A stretch of 64,000 bases of DNA, taken from assembly GCA_030041355.1 (NCBI GenBank), contig JASHNZ010000019.1:1-64000 (forward strand), in the 5' to 3' direction. The notes beneath the pieces are model-generated. The model worked only from the letters and a program-made list of their open reading frames with translations, did no database searches and had not been told where the DNA came from. This DNA comes from Nitrososphaerales archaeon (GTDB lineage Archaea > Thermoproteota > Nitrososphaeria > Nitrososphaerales > CADDZS01). This document shows, piece by piece, positions 44,500 through 52,946 of this stretch. A program made the translations under genes and the position numbers. Every line of letters begins with the position of its first letter. Positions within the stretch are counted from its first letter, which is position 1.

Positions 44500-44533
44500 G
44501 AAAAAGAACAAGAGGATAAAGTGAAGCAAAGAT

Positions 44534-45751
44534 TTGTTTGGACGAGGTAAACAAGCTGACAGCACGGTCACGCAGAATCCTGCCAAAGGAGGCAGTGTGC
44601 TAGGTTCAACCACCATAGCGTGGAATGATGCGGACAAGCTAAACAATGTCATGTGGAAGGTTCCTAGACTCATTCGCCTTAACGATAATATTGTGGTTAG
44701 AGAAGATGAAACAGCCATTTTTTACAGGGACGGAAAGGTCTTAACCTATTTCGACCAACCCAACAGGTATGCTCTAACAGATTTTAACGCTCCGATCGTC
44801 GGTAGTCTTCTCAAGTATTTTACTGGCGTTCAACAACAAGCTGAGGTCTATTATATCAAGAAAATATACATGGACGGAAAATTCGGCAGTACCCAGCCCT
44901 ACCAATTCACCGATCCCACGTTCGGAATTGTCAACCTTAGGGTTTTCGGCGAATATAGATGGAAGATTTCCTCTCCTGAGAATTTCATTAATCAGTTTGT
45001 GGGCACACTGAGCCTGGAAACCTCTGACGAAGTTGAATCTAGGCTCCGAGAACAACTAATGATTCTGGTTTACAATGGGATTGGGAAACTAAAGAGCCAA
45101 GGAATGAAAGTGACCGATATAGCTGTTAGCCTTACCAATATCGAGCAGGTAGTCCTTTCGCTTGCGCCCCAAAATTTTGGGCAGTACGGAATCGAGATTA
45201 ACAAAATCTCTGGGCTTACTATCAGCCTCCCAGATGAGGTTCAGAAAGCTATCGACACTAGATCTGAGATGGGTGTCCTTGGAGTGAGCTATATGCAGTA
45301 CCAAGCCGGCCAGGCTGTCGTGGATGCCGCGAAGAACCCCTCTGGCACGGCAGGAATAGGTGCAGGTTTAGGCGTTGGATTAGGTGCGGGTGTAGGAGTC
45401 GGTGGGGCCATGGGCGGTGCGATGGCTCAAGGCATGTATCAACAGCCCACAAAGACATGCATAAACTGCGGCTCTTTGATTCCACAGGGCAACACTTTCT
45501 GTCCAAACTGTGGTGCTAGCCAAACTCAAGCTCCTACGGGAGTAGCGCAACAGCAGCAACAAGCCAAAAGCGGAACAACCTGCGCTAATTGTGGGCAACC
45601 GGTGCCAGCAGGCGTGAAATTCTGTCCCAATTGTGGAACGGCGGTACCTCAGCAGACTCCGCAAGCTCCGCAAACAAAAGCATGTCCAAATTGCGGAACC
45701 GCGATAACTGCGGGAACGAAATTCTGTCCTAATTGCGGCGCGAAGATTTAG
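44534..45751 (+). CDS. SPFH-domain protein with C-terminal zinc ribbons (YdjI/virion-core-like)
   Basis: 405 residues from a TTG. Residues about 30-250 are the SPFH/band-7 type found in YdjI-like virion core proteins (VREDETAIFYRDGKV, SRLREQLMILVYNGIG, QNFGQYGIEINKISGLTIS). A Gly/Ala-rich linker (275-305) leads to three CxxC...CxxC zinc ribbons (CINCGS...CPNCGA, CANCGQ...CPNCGT, CPNCGT...CPNCGA). In Bacillus a similar SPFH protein works with PspA, an ESCRT-III relative. Here it lies 2.9 kb from cdvC. Confidence 0.85.
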   Translation: MFGRGKQADSTVTQNPAKGGSVLGSTTIAWNDADKLNNVMWKVPRLIRLNDNIVVREDETAIFYRDGKVLTYFDQPNRYALTDFNAPIVGSLLKYFTGVQQQAEVYYIKKIYMDGKFGSTQPYQFTDPTFGIVNLRVFGEYRWKISSPENFINQFVGTLSLETSDEVESRLREQLMILVYNGIGKLKSQGMKVTDIAVSLTNIEQVVLSLAPQNFGQYGIEINKISGLTISLPDEVQKAIDTRSEMGVLGVSYMQYQAGQAVVDAAKNPSGTAGIGAGLGVGLGAGVGVGGAMGGAMAQGMYQQPTKTCINCGSLIPQGNTFCPNCGASQTQAPTGVAQQQQQAKSGTTCANCGQPVPAGVKFCPNCGTAVPQQTPQAPQTKACPNCGTAITAGTKFCPNCGAKI

Positions 45752-45761
45752 ACAGCTAGAG

Positions 45762-46985
45762 CTATCTGGATGCTTGCTTCAAGAAACTGCTGAAGCTCTT
45801 CCAGCTTACATCAGAGAATAATTCAGCAGGAGTCTGGCGTTTGCGCATTAGGAAAATCCTGCTCTTGTAGCTAGCTATTTCAGCAGGTCGAGGGCGAGTT
45901 AGATAGTTCGATGAGAGAGAATAGCCATAGGCACCAACATCGTGAAAGACAACGAGGCTCCCTTCTTTTGCGGCGATAGAAACGTCGGTACGAAAAACGT
46001 CTCCGCTCTCGCAAATTGGACCCACTAGGTCTGCTCGGAACTTCTTCCCGGCACAACCGCAGGTGAAAAATGGGTGCTCTGCCCCGTACAATACCGTCCT
46101 CATCATATCGTTAAACCCCGCATCAATACCGACAAATGTTCTTCTGCTCGTACTCTTGACTTCAGTTACGCGACTGAGCAGCACCGTGCTATTTGCCACT
46201 AAATATCTCCCCGCCTCTATGTAAATTTCGGGCGGGAGCAGGTCTGAATTCTCAATTAGAGAGTTCACAAGATTAGTAAAGTCGAAGGGCTTTCCCCCTT
46301 TGGATGAGGCGTAGCCGCCACCAATGTCCAGGTACTTCAACTGGGATAGATTGTCTACTGTCCTACAGATTTGAGATAAAGCCCGCACAAACGGATCACA
46401 AGTTTCAATTCCGGAACCGATGTGATAGTGAATGCCGTCCAAGGATAGTCCACGTTTGCGAAATTCTTCTTTCGCTATTGTGTACCCTTCAAGCGCAATT
46501 CCAAATTTTGAAGCGCTAGTCGCCGTCCTAACTTTCTCATGGTGTCCAGCTTCAATCAAAGGATTTAATCTGATTCCAGCGCGCTTGAGGCCGGCCCTCG
46601 CTCCTCTTTGGATGGATTCCAAAGAGTCCAAGTTAATCTTTATTTTTAATCCCGAAGCTTGGCTGAGTAATTCTTCGGCGAGCATTGTTCCGCTGATCAT
46701 AAGATCAGATGGTGAAGCTTTGGATCTGAGCGACAATGCAAGCTCGCCCTCTGAAAGAATGTCGAGCCCGGCACCAAGTGACAATAAGTACCTCATGATG
46801 AACGGGTTACTGTTTGCCTTGATGCTGTAGAATATTTTGACTCTCTTTCCTGCATTTTTTAATCTCGAGAAGGCAGAGTCCACTTGCTGGAACTTTTCTT
46901 GTATTAACGAAAAATCGGTAAAATAGACAGGAGTACCGAAGCGATCCGCGATATCGGTGAGAGTCGCACAGTCAAAAATCGGCAA
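45762..46985 (-). CDS. lysA: Diaminopimelate decarboxylase
   Basis: A 407-residue PLP enzyme. The PLP lysine is in KIFYSIKANSNPF near 50, the HYHIGSG motif near 190, GGGYAS in the phosphate loop and CGPICESGD near 327 in the C-terminal domain (V-G-P-I-C-E-S-G-D). It makes lysine from meso-diaminopimelate. Lysine made by this route would contrast with the LysW pathway of many archaea. It converges with the SPFH gene, 10 nt apart. Confidence 0.93.
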   Translation of the reverse strand: MPIFDCATLTDIADRFGTPVYFTDFSLIQEKFQQVDSAFSRLKNAGKRVKIFYSIKANSNPFIMRYLLSLGAGLDILSEGELALSLRSKASPSDLMISGTMLAEELLSQASGLKIKINLDSLESIQRGARAGLKRAGIRLNPLIEAGHHEKVRTATSASKFGIALEGYTIAKEEFRKRGLSLDGIHYHIGSGIETCDPFVRALSQICRTVDNLSQLKYLDIGGGYASSKGGKPFDFTNLVNSLIENSDLLPPEIYIEAGRYLVANSTVLLSRVTEVKSTSRRTFVGIDAGFNDMMRTVLYGAEHPFFTCGCAGKKFRADLVGPICESGDVFRTDVSIAAKEGSLVVFHDVGAYGYSLSSNYLTRPRPAEIASYKSRIFLMRKRQTPAELFSDVSWKSFSSFLKQASR

Positions 46986-47201
46986 AACTTGGATTCCGGC
47001 TCCGTTCTTTGATTATAAAGGTTCAAGAAGTTCAGTATGCAACAGTTTGGAACGAAGAAGAGTGTTTTGAAAAAAGTGGATATCGCTATATTAGCTGAAA
47101 GTCTTAGTTCGGCGGGGAGCTATCAAGATTGATAATCGTATACCTAGCATATTAGCGAATGGTTGCGGTATGGATGTCAATACCTAGATCGTGATCTAAA
47201 T

Positions 47202-47378
47202 ATGAACAGTCGCGCGGATTGGAATGAACATATACAGAATTCGACAGTTGAAGAGCTGATTATCGAAGCACTTCAAACAGAAGGGGAGCACCACAAGCAA
47301 TACTTCTTGGTTCAGATAGCCAAGAAGCTAGGCATAGGTTTGTCTCATGTGGAACATGACAAGGGAATGCCGCCTTAA
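47202..47378 (+). CDS. Hypothetical small acidic protein
   Basis: The open frame extends back to 47163 but the ATG at 47202 (MNSRADWNEHIQNS) looks like the real start, giving 58 residues. It is mostly helical, acidic and His-containing (EGEHHKQYFLVQIAKKLGI). No family is recognised. The sequence up to the next gene (47379-47575) holds nothing I can name. Confidence 0.5.
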   Translation: MNSRADWNEHIQNSTVEELIIEALQTEGEHHKQYFLVQIAKKLGIGLSHVEHDKGMPP

Positions 47379-47575
47379 AGATCTTCGAGAGAAGTATCAC
47401 GCGGATTAAATTCATGTTATCCCCGGTCTTTTTGGTTCCATAAAGCAGGATAAACTTCCTAAGGGAACTAAGATCAAATCAAAAGCTTTCTCAAAGGATT
47501 GACTTACTAGGTGACATGATCGACCGTATTAAAGGAAGGTAAAGCCGCAGCCAAGCACATGCACGCGGAACAGGG

Positions 47576-48574
47576 TTAAGCTTGGATCATTCTGTCTTGA
47601 AGGAACAATTCTGAAAAGAAAGATAGTCCTTTCTTATCATGGATCCTCTTTACCAAATCTCTCTCAGTGATCACACCCAAAAGCCCACGACTGTCAACCA
47701 CAGCGAATCCCCCCGTCCCGAGTTCTCGCATTAGATAAAGAGCGTTACCGCAGTCCTCCTTCGGATCTATCAACGGCATGGGAGAGATCATTGTTGTCTT
47801 TACAGGTAGCACAACAGCTGCATTTACATCCCGCATATCGTAGGCAATGATACTCTCAAGATAACGCAGTATCATTTTGTTAGTAACCATTCCTTCTACC
47901 CGATCATTCAGGACTACTGGTAGCCTTCTTACCCTCTTTGCCGACATGAGGCTAATAGCAGAAGAAATCGGATCGTTTTCGTCGATTGTCACGGCGTCGC
48001 GAGTCATAAAGTCTTCGACCTTCAGACCAATCGGGACGTAAGTAGCCATTACTGAGACTATGTCTCTTAAAGTAACGATGCCCTGTAGTCTCGGGCTCTG
48101 TGCTGATAACGATGGACAATTCCTTAGTTGGAAACCCCGCTCTCTCTCTTCTTCCTCTATTAGAAGTGCTCCGATATTCTTTTGGCTGACTTCCCTGATC
48201 GCGTCTAGAATTGTCTGACTGGGGCGAATAGTAATCGGATTATCGCTCATTATCTTTGAAACAGGATCGTCGAGTCCTGAAACTAGCTGTCCTCGCTCGA
48301 TGAAATCTATCAGGTCCGCTGCCGAAATGATTCCCAAAATCTCTCCGGGTCCTTCTCTCCCTGTATCCCGCCTAACCACTGGAAGATGCCTGAATCCTCT
48401 GTGTACCATAATCCTCAACGCCGTACGAATCGTCTCATTCGGCTCCACCACGCTCGTATGTCTGGCAAAGAGATGCCACCAATTCCTAAAACTAAGGCTC
48501 TCAAGAGGCAACTTTTCCTTGGAGATGGACGGCAATACCGGCTTCAATTTGGATACAAGACGCAGATAGCTCAT
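47576..48574 (-). CDS. Four-CBS-domain protein
   Basis: A 332-residue protein made almost entirely of CBS units, for example VEPNETIRTALRIMVHRGFRHLPVV, IRPSQTILDAIREVSQKNIGALLI, IDENDPISSAISLMSAKRVRRLPVV and a final GFAVVDSRGLLGVITERDL. It resembles archaeal CBS regulators that sense adenine nucleotides; no catalytic domain is attached. It may not start exactly at 48574. It is unrelated in position to the other CBS gene at 28158. Confidence 0.85.
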   Translation of the reverse strand: MSYLRLVSKLKPVLPSISKEKLPLESLSFRNWWHLFARHTSVVEPNETIRTALRIMVHRGFRHLPVVRRDTGREGPGEILGIISAADLIDFIERGQLVSGLDDPVSKIMSDNPITIRPSQTILDAIREVSQKNIGALLIEEEERERGFQLRNCPSLSAQSPRLQGIVTLRDIVSVMATYVPIGLKVEDFMTRDAVTIDENDPISSAISLMSAKRVRRLPVVLNDRVEGMVTNKMILRYLESIIAYDMRDVNAAVVLPVKTTMISPMPLIDPKEDCGNALYLMRELGTGGFAVVDSRGLLGVITERDLVKRIHDKKGLSFFSELFLQDRMIQA

Positions 48575-49117
48575 CGTCTATTGGTAGATTTAAACAAGTA
48601 GACGATTCTCAACAATGATACTTGCCTAGGATATACAAAGAAAAGGGCTCAGACTAGTCGCGCTCAGGGAGGCCATTAAGGTGAGCCCACGTATATGCGA
48701 CTGACTCTTGGAGCAATTCGATTAGAAGATACTGGGACTTGCGAATATGCACAAACTAGTTCGTGAAGTTTTGCAACACACAAAATTGGCTACGTGCTAT
48801 CATATGTCCTTGTTTCGAGAAGAAATCACTTTACTAGGTAGAACAGTTTCGATGGCGTGGCGTAGCGTAGCGTTTCGAGCTTCCTTTCAGAGAATCGGAA
48901 AGACATCCGGGTCCTTCTAGGACAAAAATTGCTACTTTCTCTTCTTTATTATGCGGTCTGTTCGCTCTGCCAATTGATTGATCCTTTCCATCGTATCGCT
49001 TGTGAATTTTGAAGTGGTGGAGTTGAGAAACTACTGGTGCAGCAGCTCTGAAAAAGTGCCTGGCATCCCAAGGAAAGGATAAATGATTCTACCCTTGGAG
49101 TCATTAAGAGAATCTTG
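48575..49117. other. Intergenic region, 543 nt
   Basis: No convincing gene lies here. On the minus strand a short frame at 48952-49035 (ending TERINQLAERTDR-like, coiled-coil in character) follows a stop and has no good start; I do not call it. The rest is AT-rich with no repeat or hairpin that stands out. It separates the CBS gene from the SDR gene and begins a more accessory-looking stretch. Confidence 0.45.
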
Positions 49118-49927
49118 ATGACAGGGCGACCGACGGTTCTAGTTACCGGAGCTTCCTCGGGCATAGGGAAGGCAATCGCGGAACTTCTTTCGGTTAGCGG
49201 GTACAAGGTATTCGGGTCGAGCAGGAATCCGAAGAGTGATGTAATCGATAAGAGCTTCGAAATGGTTAAGCTCGACATCGACTCCGAAGAGTCCGTCCGG
49301 TCGTGTCTGGAAGAAATCAGTAGCAAAACTTTCGGGAGGTTGGATATCCTGATCAATAACGCGGGGGTTGGCCTTTTCGGGGCGATCGAGGACACGAGTG
49401 TGGATGAAGCAAAAGCCATCTTCGAGACTAATTTCTTCGGCGTTGTCAGGCTTACCAAGAGGGTGATTCCGATGATGAGGAAGCATGCAGAGGGCAAAAT
49501 CATCAACGTCAGCTCCTCCGTAACGATAGTTCCAGCGCCCTTCAACGCCTTCTACTCGGCGAGCAAGCATGCGCTCGAGGGCTATACCGAAGCGCTTCGC
49601 TTTGAGCTAGCATCATTCAACATACAGGTAGCACTCGTCGAACCAGCATTTTTCCGCACTGAGATCGACAAGCAAGCGAAGATGACCATGCAGAAGCTTG
49701 ACGTCTATTCTCCCTCCCGTGAGCGGGTTAGAAAACACTATGAGGACGGAATAGCCAACGGGCGTGATCCAAAGATCGTAGCTGAGGCGGTGCTAGAGAT
49801 CATGAAAAGCAAGTTGCCCGAACTTCACAACTACTTACTTGCTAACGAACCGACGGATCCCAAGCTACTCGGGATTAAGAAACAGGACAGGATGGAGGCA
49901 CAGTTGAGACGCTTCTGGGAAATATGA
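49118..49927 (+). CDS. Short-chain dehydrogenase/reductase
   Basis: 269 residues from ATG 49118 (a TTG lies 3 nt earlier). Classical SDR: cofactor motif TGASSGIGKA near 8-17, NNAGVGLFG near 83-91, the catalytic Ser in NVSSSVTIVPAP and Y-x-x-x-K as YSASKHALEG near 148-157. Arg at the end of strand 2 (SSRNPK) suggests NADPH. The codon use is slightly more GC-rich than its neighbours, compatible with transfer from bacteria. Substrate unknown. Confidence 0.88.
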   Translation: MTGRPTVLVTGASSGIGKAIAELLSVSGYKVFGSSRNPKSDVIDKSFEMVKLDIDSEESVRSCLEEISSKTFGRLDILINNAGVGLFGAIEDTSVDEAKAIFETNFFGVVRLTKRVIPMMRKHAEGKIINVSSSVTIVPAPFNAFYSASKHALEGYTEALRFELASFNIQVALVEPAFFRTEIDKQAKMTMQKLDVYSPSRERVRKHYEDGIANGRDPKIVAEAVLEIMKSKLPELHNYLLANEPTDPKLLGIKKQDRMEAQLRRFWEI

Positions 49928-50125
49928 CACCGACTTTCAGTGCAATTGCCGCACATCTCCTTTTGCCCAACTGATCACAAACATTAACATAAAGAGAATC
50001 CTGAGCTAAAAGTAGCGGGCTAGATAATTCTCGCCTCGCTTCTTTGCATTCGAGAAGATCCAAAAAGCACAAGTAGACAAGAAAATGTAAAAGCCTTATA
50101 CTTCACAACTCTTCCATAATTTATC

Positions 50126-50467
50126 ATGGCTCAAGTGGCATTCGTGGTACCTATACTTCCCGGGAAGAAAGCAAAGCTTGAGGAATTCGCAAAGACTCTG
50201 AGTGGAGCGAAGAAGGAGGAATTTAAAGAGTCACAAAAGCTCTTCGAGACAACGAAGGAAACTTGGTTCTTGCAAACTACGCCAGCCGGGGATATGATAA
50301 TAGTTTATTCAGAAATGGCTGATGTGGCAAAGAACATGGGAGGCTGGATAGCATCAAAGCGACCTTTCGAACAATGGCTCAAGAATGAGATAAAAGAAAT
50401 CACAGGGCTCGACTTTAATCAACCAATGGGAGAATTTCCGAGGCAAATATTTCTATATGGATACTAG
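50126..50467 (+). CDS. Conserved hypothetical protein, ferredoxin-like fold (DUF6176-like)
   Basis: A 113-residue protein beginning AQVAFVVPILPGKKAKLEEFAKTL, with WFLQTTPAGDMIIVYSEMADV in the middle, which looks like a dimeric alpha-beta barrel fold. No membrane segment. A TATA-like stretch around 50093-50105 (CCTTATACTT) lies about 25-30 nt before the ATG, so the mRNA may be leaderless. Function unknown. Confidence 0.65.
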   Translation: MAQVAFVVPILPGKKAKLEEFAKTLSGAKKEEFKESQKLFETTKETWFLQTTPAGDMIIVYSEMADVAKNMGGWIASKRPFEQWLKNEIKEITGLDFNQPMGEFPRQIFLYGY

Positions 50468-50770
50468 CAAGAGTTGTCATTCCTACTTTCTCCCAATACA
50501 GTAAACTCTGAAACTATGAAGATAACATGGTTCCAACATCACCCCATAACAAAAGCAAAGAGAAGGAAGGCTGAGCGCACGCATGAATGAACGCACATTA
50601 GATTAGGAGATATGGCAATGTACCGACGGAGCGATTGGCTCTCTGGAGTGAGTTTTCCCTAAACGTGATGGAGCTCAAGAAAGTGACCCCGCCTCTTCTC
50701 GTTTGATTGCAGGCGGTGGCTAGCGCAAACGTCTTAATCCGGTTCAAGAGTCAATTGGGGAAGAAAAATC
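50468..50770. other. Intergenic region, 303 nt
   Basis: This holds no frame above about 20 codons that I would call. I see no tRNA, repeat or clear terminator. It separates two small ferredoxin-fold-like genes. Confidence 0.45.
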
Positions 50771-51052
50771 TTGTTTGTGAACATGTCGATCCACAGACCT
50801 CATCCAGACAAAGAACACCTCCTGATTGAATCGATGCATAGATATGGTGAAGCGGCCAGACACCAAAAGGGACTGGTGGGAGTCTATACGCTGAAGGACA
50901 TTAGCAGTGGTGAATTGGTTGGTATCGCGATATGGGATTCCGAGGAAACCTATCATGCGGCTGGGCCGGCTCTGATGAAAGCGACGGAAGGAGACGACTT
51001 CGACTCTTGGGAGATGGAGCCTATCAAAGGCCGCAAGCTGAAATCTGCCTGA
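50771..51052 (+). CDS. Antibiotic-biosynthesis-monooxygenase-like small protein
   Basis: 93 residues from a TTG; the MFVNMSIHRPHPDKEHLLIESMHRYGEAAR start is typical for this ABM/ferredoxin-fold type. It continues GLVGVYTLKD...LVGIAIWDSEETYHAAGPALMKA. Members often dimerise and may bind small hydrophobic molecules. No specific role can be given. Confidence 0.65.
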   Translation: MFVNMSIHRPHPDKEHLLIESMHRYGEAARHQKGLVGVYTLKDISSGELVGIAIWDSEETYHAAGPALMKATEGDDFDSWEMEPIKGRKLKSA

Positions 51053-51270
51053 GAGATTTCACTAGGAAGCAATCGCCGAAGACATTGCTAAATCAGTGTC
51101 CACAACATGGGTACTATGACACTTAGGCGATCAAAGTTTAATTGAAAATATTGGTCGTTCATGAAATCTTTTCATCTAGTATTCGCTATTTCTTTGGTGA
51201 AATCTAAGGGCCGGGTGTATCCTTTCAAGTGAACACTTACGAGTGGAAGGTCTCTTTCATTCCATACTAC

Positions 51271-51592
51271 CTAGTCTCTAGTTATACCGTTAGTCATACC
51301 GGTTATCATATCTTGTCCCTTACCACTTCTCTCATTGTATCGCCATGTCAAGGCATAGATAGTACTTTTCCCTTTAGCCCCGGTCTTCCCAAGCTCGAAA
51401 CAATGCGGCGTTAACCGCGTACCGAGGCATTGCTAACTCGTCGGCGATTTCGCACTGCGTCTTGGGCCGCAAATCGCTTGAAAGGACTTCAACGATGAGT
51501 CTGCGAGTGTTTCGGCGCGGACGGTTCTGTTGTTGCTTCTCTACTAGTGAGTTCAAAGGAAGGCCCGATCTCCCTTCTTGGTGCGTGAACAT
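51271..51592 (-). pseudogene. Possible frameshifted winged-helix DNA-binding protein
   Basis: From ATG 51592 the frame reads a helix-turn-helix-like RRNTRRLIVEVLSSDL, QCEIADELAMPRYAVNAALFRAW and then stops at 51374. Another frame of the same strand continues ELGKTGAKGKSTIYALTWRYN, the usual end of a wing, to TAG at 51271. A frameshift near 51395 would join them into one HTH protein of about 105 residues. Low confidence. The rest of 51053-51270 is empty as far as I can see. Confidence 0.35.
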
Positions 51593-51707
51593 CGTTCGAG
51601 TAAACCGAGCCTGCGATGTTTTTCGACTAGTGAAAATGAATATCGAAAATATCGCTTCTCTAGCCGCATAGGGCAGGACTGGGGCACAATTAGAGCAAAG
51701 TGAGGAG

Positions 51708-51825
51708 CGCCTCGGGTGAGATTTGAACTCACGATCGGCAAAGCCGAAACGGCTGTCTGCCCTTGCGGGTTCACAATTTGAACCGGATAGCAAGCCGTCG
51801 CCCTACCAGGCTAGGCGACCGAGGC
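51708..51825 (-). tRNA. tRNA-Ser(GCU) with a canonical 33-nt intron
   Basis: On the minus strand, acceptor GCCTCGG (51825-51819) pairs with CCGAGGC, with G73 at 51708. D arm GCCT/GGGC, anticodon stem ACGGC/GCCGT, long variable arm TCGGC/GCCGA, T arm GTGAG/CTCAC around TTCAAAT. The anticodon is GCT. The intron 51755-51787 sits at 37/38 with central helix TTGC/GCAG and bulges TA^T and AC^A. The mature RNA is 85 nt. The intron itself contains a GGTTCAAAT sequence that mimics a T loop. Confidence 0.92.
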
Positions 51826-51904
51826 ACGTAGACTCCTGACCTTATTCCTAAGCTCAGACAGTTCAAATAATAGAATCCGATTTAAAGGTAGAGAGCTGGA
51901 AGAG

Positions 51905-52069
51905 TCACTTTTGAGACCTCCGAGCTTCTAATTCATCATACGCGTAATGCATAGCGGTTGGAGAGGTAGCCGAAAGTAAGCCCTTTTCAAGTACGCTTGA
52001 TACACCTGCCCCTTTCAAATCTTTCACTCTCAGGCCTTTTCGATTCTGGGACTTGGCAAGTGCTTTCAC
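51905..52069 (-). CDS. Short open frame of unclear status
   Basis: The frame is open from 52189 to the TGA at 51905 but the only standard start is a GTG at 52069, giving 54 residues. The open part upstream of that GTG also reads like protein (KCVTFAFLITLCSRAAAS, a hydrophobic stretch). The called part contains KGLRVKDLKGAG and ATSPTAMHYAYDELEARR. It lies between tRNA-Ser(GCU) and the tandem winged-helix gene. It may be a decayed gene that lost its start. Confidence 0.3.
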   Translation of the reverse strand: MKALAKSQNRKGLRVKDLKGAGVSSVLEKGLLSATSPTAMHYAYDELEARRSQK

Positions 52070-52209
52070 TTTCCTAGCTGTATCTGAAGCCGCAGCGCGA
52101 GAGCATAAAGTAATAAGAAATGCAAAGGTGACGCATTTTAACGCAAGTTTTTTTTGCCCAAGGAGCTCTTGGGGTAACTTGACTACGAATTAGTGTTTAG
52201 GACCTAAAT

Positions 52210-52815
52210 ATGATGAAACGACCCGGCCTGTTTGCCGTTTATGCGATCTTGAAGCAGCTGCGTTTTCTCCCAGCGAATTATTCGGATCTGGCAAAGTCGA
52301 CGCTGGGCGTGCGCGACCGAGGAATGATGAAGGAATATCTCGGCTTCTTTGCCCAACTGCGTTTTGTGCACGAAAGAACACTCGAGGTGCCATCGAAGTC
52401 GCTGAAAGGAGCCTTGGAACACAGGTGGGTCTCCTCCACTGTCTACGAAATCACTCCTCAAGGGAAAGCGTTCTTGGAGCTCTTTCCCCGAGGCGAGGAA
52501 GAGCTTGACGCCCTGCCAAGCATTCTCCCGAGGCCCAGTTTCCTAGCAGTTCAAAAGATTCTCGAGGAGTGCGCTCAAAATTCCGAGATGCGCATCACTT
52601 CTTTCTCATATCTTTGCAGCGACGACCCGCCCATCGTTGCGAATCGAAGAAATTGTATTCGCTATCTCAAGTTGCTGAAAAAACTCCACTGGCTAGTTCT
52701 CAAACCAGATCCCTTGGGGCTCCAGCGTGATTATTATGATGTAACCGATAAAGGGCGTGCCTTTCTGGAACTGTTGCCCAAAGTGGAAGACCAATTCGAA
52801 AAAGTGGAACCTTGA
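52210..52815 (+). CDS. Tandem winged-helix protein
   Basis: A 201-residue protein with two similar halves. Each ends with the same wing pattern: VYEITPQGKAFLELFPRGEEEL near 77-98 and YYDVTDKGRAFLELLPKVEDQF near 176-197, preceded by helices with spaced Leu. This looks like an internal duplication of a winged-helix DNA-binding domain. It is probably a transcription regulator. No target is apparent, and no close family is recognised. Confidence 0.7.
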   Translation: MMKRPGLFAVYAILKQLRFLPANYSDLAKSTLGVRDRGMMKEYLGFFAQLRFVHERTLEVPSKSLKGALEHRWVSSTVYEITPQGKAFLELFPRGEEELDALPSILPRPSFLAVQKILEECAQNSEMRITSFSYLCSDDPPIVANRRNCIRYLKLLKKLHWLVLKPDPLGLQRDYYDVTDKGRAFLELLPKVEDQFEKVEP

Positions 52816-52946
52816 AGGAAATTGTAACCAAGAAAAATTTATTTTTCCACAAGGAGTACTTTAGAATAAGGAATTTGTAACCTCTATTTCGAGGATATCC
52901 TTTCTTCGGGGATAATGAGAATCTGCAACAGGGTTGGCTAAAATCT

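Noticed and set aside
48952-49035. Short coiled-coil frame on the minus strand
   Set aside because: Fewer than 30 codons, directly after a stop, with no start signal.
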